Of a DNA stretch of 7,899 bases, positions 5,001 to 7,899 are shown one piece after another. A program made the position numbers and the translations under genes. Under the pieces are notes generated by a model that worked only from the letters and a program-made list of their open reading frames with translations, was not told where the DNA came from and did not search any database. The stretch's first letter is position 1. Each line of letters begins with the position of its first letter. The DNA lies in the NCBI GenBank assembly GCA_016207445.1, contig JACQPS010000166.1:1-7899 (forward strand), written 5' to 3'. Source of the stretch: Gemmatimonadota bacterium. GTDB taxonomy: Bacteria; Gemmatimonadota; Gemmatimonadetes; Longimicrobiales; RSA9.

Positions 5001-6471
5001 CGATGCGCTCGACGGCGGGCCCCCAGGGACGTACCCCATCCCCGAGCCCGGCCGCCTCGCCATCGGCCGCTTCCGGCTGATAGCAGATCAAGAAGACGAG
5101 CGGGCTCCCGCGCAGCCGCCCCGACAGGTACCGCACCAGCTCGACCGTCGACCCAGCGCTGTGATGCAGGTCATCGAGCACCACGCAGACGGGCTGCTCG
5201 TAGGCGATGGCGTCCAGCACGGCAGCCACGCCCTCGAAGAAGCGGAGCTTGGCGGCGTCATCCTGGACCGGGCCCGGCTCGGGTAGCGTGAAGCGGTCGC
5301 GGAGTTCGGGCACGAGCCGCGCGGCCTCGGCCAGGAGGTGCGAGCTGGCGCCGCCCAGCCCGGGCGCCCGCAGCGCGGCGCGCAGCACCTCGGCCACGGG
5401 CGCGTACGGCACGGCGCCGGGGGCGAGCCATTCACGTCCCCACAGCACGAGCCCGGGTCCGAGGGAGGTGGCGCGCAGGGCGAACTCTTCCGCGAGTCGT
5501 GTCTTGCCGGCGCCGGCCTCGCCCCGGACCAGCACCGTCGCGCCTGCGCCGCCCACCACCCGGCGCCAGATGCCGAGCAGGCGGGCCATCTCGTTCTCGC
5601 GACCGACGAAAATGCTCGACGCGGCGATGGGGCGACGCGCCGACGCGGCGATGTCCGGGGCACCCTTCGCCGCGTCGGCGCGTCCTTCCTCGCGAGCCCG
5701 ACGCCAGGAGGCGGCGGGTCCTTCCGCGCTTGCAGCGCCGCCGTGTCGCCGCGTCGCCGTGTCCTGCGGAGGTCCACCGGCGTGCAGCCGCTCCAGCATC
5801 TCGCGGACGCGCACGGGCGCTTGGGCGCCCACCTCCCGCTCGTGTCGCTCGGAGAAGCCGCGCAGCGTCGACAGCGCCTCGGTGCGCCGGCCGGCGGCCA
5901 GGAGCGCGGTGGCCTCGAGCAGCGCCGCGTCCGCCTCGAACGGCGCCGCCTGGCTCAGCCGGCGCGCGTGCTCGAGCGCTGCCTCCCACTCCCCCGCGTC
6001 GAGCGCGGCCTGCACCGCCCGCGCAAGCGCGTGCTGGTAGCGCGAGCGCAGGCGGGCGCGCTCGCCGTCGGCCCAGTGCTCGTAGGCGGGGTCGCCGGCG
6101 TCGAAGCCCTCCAGGAAGTCGCCGCGGTAAAGGTCGACCGCCTCGCGGAAGCGCTCGGCGCCGAGCGCGGCCTCGAACGCGGACACATCGTTCCACAGGC
6201 GCTTCTCGGGAACGAGGCGGACCAGGTCGCGGTCGGAAACGACCACGTCGTCGCCCAGCGCCCCTCGCAAACGGTGCAGCGCCTGGCGGAAGGCGTTGCG
6301 CGCATGCGCCTCGTCCGCCTCGCCCCAGAGCAGCGCGCACAGCTCCTCCCGGCGCGCCTCGCGCCGCCGGGCCAGGTAGCAGAGAAGGGCCAGCGGCTTG
6401 CCAGGGCCGAGCGTGCCGGTCTCCCCCTCGAGGACGGGGGCACCCAGCATCCGGAGGCGGAATTCAGGCAT
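2077..6471 (-). CDS. Giant membrane-anchored SARP-type regulator: wHTH-BTAD-STAND ATPase-TM-PD40 propeller-BIG2-LamG
   Basis: The 1464-residue protein starts at ATG 6471, six bases after GGGAAGG. Residues 3-95 form an OmpR/SARP winged helix (FRLRMLGAPVLEG; REELCALLWG; NAFRQALHRLRGALG). Residues 96-231 form the BTAD helical domain. A repeat-derived linker (237-285) leads to a STAND/AAA_16 ATPase with IFVGRE, Walker A GEAGAGKT (317-324), Walker B VCVVLDDLHHS (428-438) and the GNPL motif (527-530). A helical region to about 720 and a Gly/Pro linker with an 18-residue tandem repeat (774-806) precede one membrane helix (about 820-840). Outside, SPDG-type PD40/TolB blades occur at 951, 1002, 1048 and 1092. 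A BIG2-like Ig domain spans about 1145-1238 (dGST...VTWEILDPEIAQI), and a LamG/ConA-like domain about 1245-1464 (FRIEVEDDGRVAFYIDGKL). SARPs bind DNA as activators. Here external binding may signal through the membrane, as in CadC/ToxR proteins. The ligand and target genes are inferred or unknown. Confidence 0.85.
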   Translation of the reverse strand: MPEFRLRMLGAPVLEGETGTLGPGKPLALLCYLARRREARREELCALLWGEADEAHARNAFRQALHRLRGALGDDVVVSDRDLVRLVPEKRLWNDVSAFEAALGAERFREAVDLYRGDFLEGFDAGDPAYEHWADGERARLRSRYQHALARAVQAALDAGEWEAALEHARRLSQAAPFEADAALLEATALLAAGRRTEALSTLRGFSERHEREVGAQAPVRVREMLERLHAGGPPQDTATRRHGGAASAEGPAASWRRAREEGRADAAKGAPDIAASARRPIAASSIFVGRENEMARLLGIWRRVVGGAGATVLVRGEAGAGKTRLAEEFALRATSLGPGLVLWGREWLAPGAVPYAPVAEVLRAALRAPGLGGASSHLLAEAARLVPELRDRFTLPEPGPVQDDAAKLRFFEGVAAVLDAIAYEQPVCVVLDDLHHSAGSTVELVRYLSGRLRGSPLVFLICYQPEAADGEAAGLGDGVRPWGPAVERIVLEPLPVDDLAEVLEVNPVAATLSPNERVRIAALAAGNPLRALELARRAAAGEQVSALPADLREILWARLEACPPTHRRLFLTAALVGRPLPLRLLAACAHVPEPAALDAVMELQADGHLRELGEGVVPAHETAARLALELAGAPARQLMAGWIAEALAAERAASDAELASLFAQAGRRADAYPRARAAAEQAMATGAVDEAVRLLNLALACAPDEDAQAEVESRLVAVGAGKPRLQRGAPGERPQGGTAQSDPDFSGASRREPSEDSAEVAASGGGREGRVPPGAASGRSMPPGAAVAGTPGAASGRSMPPGAAVVATARSRWSISPRVVMGALAAGALAVLAASAVVFNQSRRAVAGHVLNDTLVLVERTAPGRATTWTFTGRLADAQLHPSDPVHTGPAWLDSLALPWMNPLPSPHGRRIALERMSAAGPDLYVVTPDRTDTLRIAGGPGDDVALGWSPDGQWLLVARSRTLPDGRYDTDLLAYVLANPADPLPLDTSAARSVVDAAWSPDGTHIAWTARAGEARQQDIYLSFADGTGARNLSAHAGEDGELAWSPDGARLAFTSDRDGNLELYAIELASGDVRRLTFDDAQDSRPSFSPDGDFIAFESTRGGEPAVYVVASYGGEPQRVSAPGRRMSHTGWRGAPPPHLELLRIQVPGAVDPGDTIGIVAEAFFSDGSTRAAPLVTWEILDPEIAQIAAPPRRRVAASEEGAGEVAVLGLREGLARVVATTGGWRADTAYVKVGRGPLTVLADDFEAGVDSARWIALGEPAPASPPGSGRAATRGLVPNADRQWESGVLSRAALPLGFGLSIEAWVRAPFTAGATPATLVLALTAPPIPGSVDPRAPQFLRIASLTWHGEAGRFAYAVEREVWTEPVAASVLAGSTPGGGGPFTADSGARAAAAGGADEHRFRIEVEDDGRVAFYIDGKLRWRSTLALTGTSGYPRAHLWLGGQGTGTSALDDLVVRVGR
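2867..2898. repeat. Four tandem octamers (GACGCGGC x2, GGCGCGGC x2) inside the regulator gene
   Basis: Four 8-bp units follow one another without gaps. They encode part of AAPPRRRVAAS (residues 1192-1202), an Arg/Pro/Ala loop interrupting the BIG2-like domain. The same octamer type recurs at 5618-5763 in the same gene. Confidence 0.7.
4053..4154. repeat. 54-bp-period tandem duplication encoding an 18-residue juxtamembrane repeat
   Basis: Positions 4053-4100 and 4107-4154 are identical over 48 bases, with a 54-bp period. Each copy contains two CGCGGCCCCGGGGG cores 30 bp apart. On the coding (minus) strand each copy gives PGAASGRSMPPGAAV (residues 774-788 and 792-806), directly before the membrane helix. 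The period is a multiple of three, so gain or loss of a copy keeps the frame. Identity at the nucleotide level suggests a recent duplication or slippage. Confidence 0.9.
5618..5763. repeat. Octamer-repeat cluster with an 18-bp perfect inverted repeat, in the linker of the regulator
   Basis: On the plus strand, 5618-5649 reads as 8-bp units GACGCGGC, GATGGGGC, GACGCGCC, GACGCGGC. Positions 5669-5684 are the reverse complement of 5634-5649, and the match extends inward to a perfect 18-bp inverted repeat (5634-5651 with 5667-5684, 15-nt loop). Positions 5740-5763 hold three more units in reverse orientation: GCCGTGTC, GCCGCGTC, GCCGTGTC. The cluster encodes residues 237-285, which is exactly the stretch between the BTAD and ATPase domains. 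It behaves like a small palindromic repeat that has entered a coding sequence in frame. Confidence 0.75.
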
Positions 6472-6477
6472 TGCGGG

Positions 6478-6484
6478 CCTTCCC
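6478..6484 (-). promoter_or_regulatory. Ribosome binding site of the large regulator
   Basis: GGGAAGG on the minus strand, six bases before ATG 6471, supports that start. The winged-helix domain begins at residue 3, as expected for a SARP protein. Confidence 0.6.
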
Positions 6485-6492
6485 AGCAGATA

Positions 6493-6533
6493 AATGTAAC
6501 GGCACCGCCGGAGCGTGTAACGCTACCGTAACG
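6493..6533 (-). promoter_or_regulatory. Candidate promoter with SARP-like heptamer operator of the large regulator
   Basis: Read on the plus strand, TGTAACG occurs at 6495-6501 and 6516-6522 and CGTAACG at 6527-6533. The heptamers are direct repeats with start-to-start distances of 21 and 11 bp, so the distal two are separated by exactly 4 bp. Direct heptamers with 4-bp gaps are the known architecture of SARP binding sites in Streptomyces. On the minus strand GTTACA (6521 to 6516) and TACATT (6498 to 6493) form a -35/-10-like pair with a 17-bp spacer, so the repeats overlap the promoter. The ATG is 21 bases beyond the -10. Autoregulation is inferred. Confidence 0.5.
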
Positions 6534-6564
6534 CCCGCGCGAGAGATTGGCCGCCGAGGATTGA

Positions 6565-6613
6565 GGACTCCTTCTCCCCCGTCCGGACCCTCCGGGCCGG
6601 ACGTCAGGAGTTC
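6565..6613. other. Long two-part stem-loop in the divergent intergenic region
   Basis: The outer stem pairs GGACTCCT (6565-6572) with AGGAGTTC (6606-6613), including one G-U pair. The inner stem pairs CGTCCGG (6580-6586) with CCGGACG (6597-6603), and the loop can add CCC/GGG. No T-run follows on either strand, so it is not a standard intrinsic terminator. It lies between the promoters of the two divergent transcription units. Its role is unknown. Confidence 0.35.
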
Positions 6614-6780
6614 CCGATGGTCGCTTATGGGATTCGTGTACTCACGGACACCGGTGGGCAGCTGGTCCGGGCCGCAGCACAGCCGTTCAAGAGCGCGGCC
6701 GGGCGGTTCCGCCGCCGGGAGGCCGCGGAGGCACGACGCTCCAAATTCAAGGGTAACAGTCAGATGCAGCCTCACACCGC

Positions 6781-6809
6781 TTGCGGTCCAGACCCGGACG
6801 TCCTATACT
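6781..6809 (+). promoter_or_regulatory. Sigma70-like promoter of the pseudopilin operon
   Basis: A TTGCGG -35 (6781-6786) and a TATACT -10 (6804-6809, five of six matches to consensus) are separated by 17 bp. Transcription would start near 6816 and leave a leader of about 38 nt before the pilin ATG at 6854. No other good promoter is visible before that gene. Confidence 0.6.
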
Positions 6810-6842
6810 TGGCCCTGATCCATCCCGGATTCTATCAGCACT

Positions 6843-6847
6843 GGAGG
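6843..6847 (+). promoter_or_regulatory. Ribosome binding site deciding the start of the first pseudopilin
   Basis: GGAGG lies six bases before ATG 6854. This start gives a short basic leader peptide of normal pilin form. The frame is open back to 6617, but that extension lies upstream of the promoter and is rejected. Confidence 0.7.
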
Positions 6848-6853
6848 CACGGC

Positions 6854-7192
6854 ATGCACGCGGCGCAGCGGGGCGAAAGCGGTTTCACGCTGGCCGAGAT
6901 GCTGGTCATCCTCGCGATTATCGGCGTGCTGGCCGCGGTGGCCGTCCCCTCCGTCACCAACCAGATCACGAAGAGCCAGACGGCGCGAGTCGCGAACGAC
7001 CTCACGGTTATTCATACCGCAGTCGAGGCGTTCGTGAGCGACGTGGCGCGTTACCCGGGCGATCTCGAAGATCTCAGCGTAGCGATCACTATCACGGATG
7101 GCCCCGTAACCGGCGTGGCTATCCGCGGGCTCGACCTGACGACATTCAACCTGATCGACGAAGTCGTCGACAACGGAAGGATCATCCGATGA
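6854..7192 (+). CDS. Short type IV pilin-like / pseudopilin protein, internally shortened paralogue of the next gene
   Basis: The 112-residue protein has a class III (prepilin) signal. A short leader MHAAQRGESG is followed by FTLAEMLVILAIIGVLAAVA, with cleavage expected between G10 and F11. The conserved Glu at +5 of the mature protein is present. PilD-type peptidases cut and N-methylate such proteins, which then assemble through the hydrophobic helix into type IV pili or type II secretion pseudopili. A soluble part with ARYPGDLEDLSVAIT follows. Hand alignment to the next gene gives 59 identical of 79 residues over S9-G87. The protein then jumps to GLDLTTFNLIDEVVDNG, matching the C-terminal VDLAAFNEIDLVIDG of its partner, so about 58 residues of the globular domain are absent, including the WDGPY region. 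It overlaps the next gene by ATGA and heads the operon. It may be a minor pseudopilin or a decaying copy. Confidence 0.82.
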   Translation: MHAAQRGESGFTLAEMLVILAIIGVLAAVAVPSVTNQITKSQTARVANDLTVIHTAVEAFVSDVARYPGDLEDLSVAITITDGPVTGVAIRGLDLTTFNLIDEVVDNGRIIR

Positions 7193-7806
7193 CTCGCACG
7201 TTCGCAGTCCCCCAGCGCCGCGGCGGCGTAGCCGCCCTCCCCCGCTCCGGTTTCACCCTGGCGGAGATCCTGGTGATCCTGGCCATCATCGCGACCCTGG
7301 CTGCGGTGCTGGTGCCGACGGTGACCAACCAGATCACGAAAGGCCAGACCGCACGCGTGGTGAATGATCTCACTTCGATTCGTACGGGTTCGGAGGCCTT
7401 CGTCGCCGATGTGCACCGCTACCCGGGCGACATCGAAGACCTGAGCATCGCGATCACGGTCGCGGATGCCAGTATCACCGGAAGCACGTACCCGACCGCG
7501 CTGACCACCATGTGGGATGGGCCGTACCTCGATCGCTTGCTCACTACCGACGGCGGCGAGCTGAGCACGGGGCACGCCGGCCAGCTTCAGGACAACTTCC
7601 TTTCCTGCGATTTCTCGACGGGCACATGCACGACGACCGGCACCAAATTCCTCACGATCGTGCTGGCGGAAGTCGATCTCGCCGCGTTCAACGAGATCGA
7701 CCTGGTCATCGATGGCGTAGGCCAGGCCGACTCGACCGCCGGCAAGGTTCGCTGGACTGCGGCCGGCGATGATACGCTGAAATACCTTGCCATCCCCGTG
7801 AACTAG
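7189..7806 (+). CDS. Type II secretion / type IV pseudopilin-like protein (prepilin-type N-terminal methylation domain)
   Basis: The 205-residue prepilin has a 21-residue basic leader ending in RSG, with cleavage before F22. The mature N-terminus is FTLAEILVILAIIATLAAVL, with Glu at +5. The soluble domain has a HRYPGDIEDLSIAIT segment and MWDGPYLDRL (W109-Y113), a motif that recalls GspG-like major pseudopilins. A cysteine pair (C140, C147) could form a disulfide loop. The C-terminus has LAAFNEIDLVIDG and the strands KVRWTAAGDDTLKYLAI. The start codon shares ATGA with the previous stop, so the two are translationally coupled under the promoter at 6781-6809. No assembly ATPase, platform protein or prepilin peptidase is in the window, so the machinery must be elsewhere. 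A type IV pilin or a GspG/GspH-like pseudopilin are both possible; I favour a pseudopilin because of the WxGPY motif. Confidence 0.85.
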   Translation: MTRTFAVPQRRGGVAALPRSGFTLAEILVILAIIATLAAVLVPTVTNQITKGQTARVVNDLTSIRTGSEAFVADVHRYPGDIEDLSIAITVADASITGSTYPTALTTMWDGPYLDRLLTTDGGELSTGHAGQLQDNFLSCDFSTGTCTTTGTKFLTIVLAEVDLAAFNEIDLVIDGVGQADSTAGKVRWTAAGDDTLKYLAIPVN

Positions 7807-7870
7807 CGGCGATTAGCGATGGGCGATTAGCGATGGGCCGGTAACAGCGGACTAATCGCTAATCGCTGCT
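7805..7870. repeat. Heptad repeat palindrome (GCGATTA/GCGATGG units) downstream of the pilin operon
   Basis: A 14-bp unit GCGATTAGCGATGG is tandemly repeated at 7809-7822 and 7823-7836, giving a strict 7-bp rhythm. Reverse-complement heptads TAATCGC occur at 7853-7859 and 7860-7866. The arm 7805-7820 pairs with 7855-7870 as a 16-bp stem with one G-T pair. It begins within the pilin stop codon. No T-run follows, so it is not a classical terminator, but it could stabilise the 3' end of the mRNA. Confidence 0.7.
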
Positions 7871-7899
7871 CGCCCGTCGCGGCTCGGGACCACCAGCGC
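7871..7899. other. Right-edge non-coding tail
   Basis: I see no gene start, terminator or other feature in these last 29 bases. Confidence 0.4.

Larger units (their letters stand above)
6472..6853. other. Divergent intergenic region between the regulator and the pilin operon
   Basis: The region separates two divergent transcription units. It holds the heptamer operator and candidate promoter near the regulator, the stem-loop at 6565-6613, a lone GTAACA at 6753-6758 that resembles the operator core, and the pilin promoter at 6781-6809. Open frames here on both strands lack a ribosome site or any recognisable family and I do not call them genes. About 6614-6750 shows nothing specific. Confidence 0.6.

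Noticed and set aside
3581..5080. Long plus-strand open frame (499 residues)
   Set aside because: Antisense shadow with Ser/Ala/Arg-rich low-complexity translation and no recognisable motif.
6464..6775. 103-residue minus-strand open frame upstream of the regulator
   Set aside because: No domain, no good ribosome site, and it runs over the heptamer operator and candidate promoter of the regulator.
5338..6818. Overlapping plus-strand open frames across the SARP/BTAD region
   Set aside because: Arg/Pro-rich antisense shadows; the minus strand encodes a recognisable winged helix and BTAD here.
6617..6853. Upstream in-frame extension of the first pseudopilin
   Set aside because: It would bury the prepilin signal about 80 residues inside the protein and begins upstream of the likely promoter; ATG 6854 has GGAGG at the right distance.
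1..7899. tRNA, rRNA or insertion sequence
   Set aside because: No cloverleaf with a GGTTCRANNCC arm, no rRNA signature and no transposase motif were seen on either strand.

Overview
The window is GC-rich DNA from a bacterium with a double membrane. The best fit is Gemmatimonadota or a close relative. This is inferred from an N-terminus resembling the polysaccharide-export (SLBB) proteins of that phylum, from a very large chimeric SARP/TolB-propeller regulator, and from a pair of pseudopilins. No rRNA or other taxonomic marker is present, so the assignment is tentative.

Layout. Positions 1-1438 hold three minus-strand genes that read leftwards. A 75-residue secreted mini-protein (1438 to 1211) is followed, one base after its stop, by a histidine phosphatase (1209 to 469). 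After a 64-nt gap comes the 5' part of a secreted protein that runs off the left edge (404 to 1). The mini-protein is a stand-alone copy of the N-terminal module of that edge protein. Positions 1439-1695 carry no gene. Positions 1696-2064 (plus strand) hold an open frame whose last third is a HicB-antitoxin C-terminus, preceded by an unrelated stretch rich in inverted repeats. Twelve bases further, tail to tail, lies the dominant gene, 6471 to 2077 on the minus strand. It encodes a 1464-residue protein read as a SARP-type winged helix with BTAD, a STAND/AAA ATPase, one membrane helix, a PD40/TolB-like propeller, a BIG2-like Ig domain and a LamG/ConA-like C-terminus. It looks like a one-polypeptide membrane sensor and transcription factor.

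The 382-bp divergent intergenic region (6472-6853) holds two regulatory signals. One is a set of SARP-style heptamer direct repeats just upstream of the regulator. The other is a good sigma70-like promoter for the rightward operon. That operon has two overlapping pseudopilin genes (6854-7192 and 7189-7806). The first is a shortened paralogue lacking the middle of the globular domain. The window ends in a non-coding heptad-repeat palindrome (7805-7870).

How the parts may work together (inference). The regulator probably controls its own promoter and perhaps the divergent pilin operon, using something sensed outside the cytoplasmic membrane. The left-hand genes look like the edge of a secreted-polysaccharide locus. 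The most unusual signals are the regulator's architecture, octamer repeats lodged inside its coding sequence (including an 18-bp perfect inverted repeat), the operator-like heptamers, and the two cases of a full-length protein beside a cut-down paralogue.
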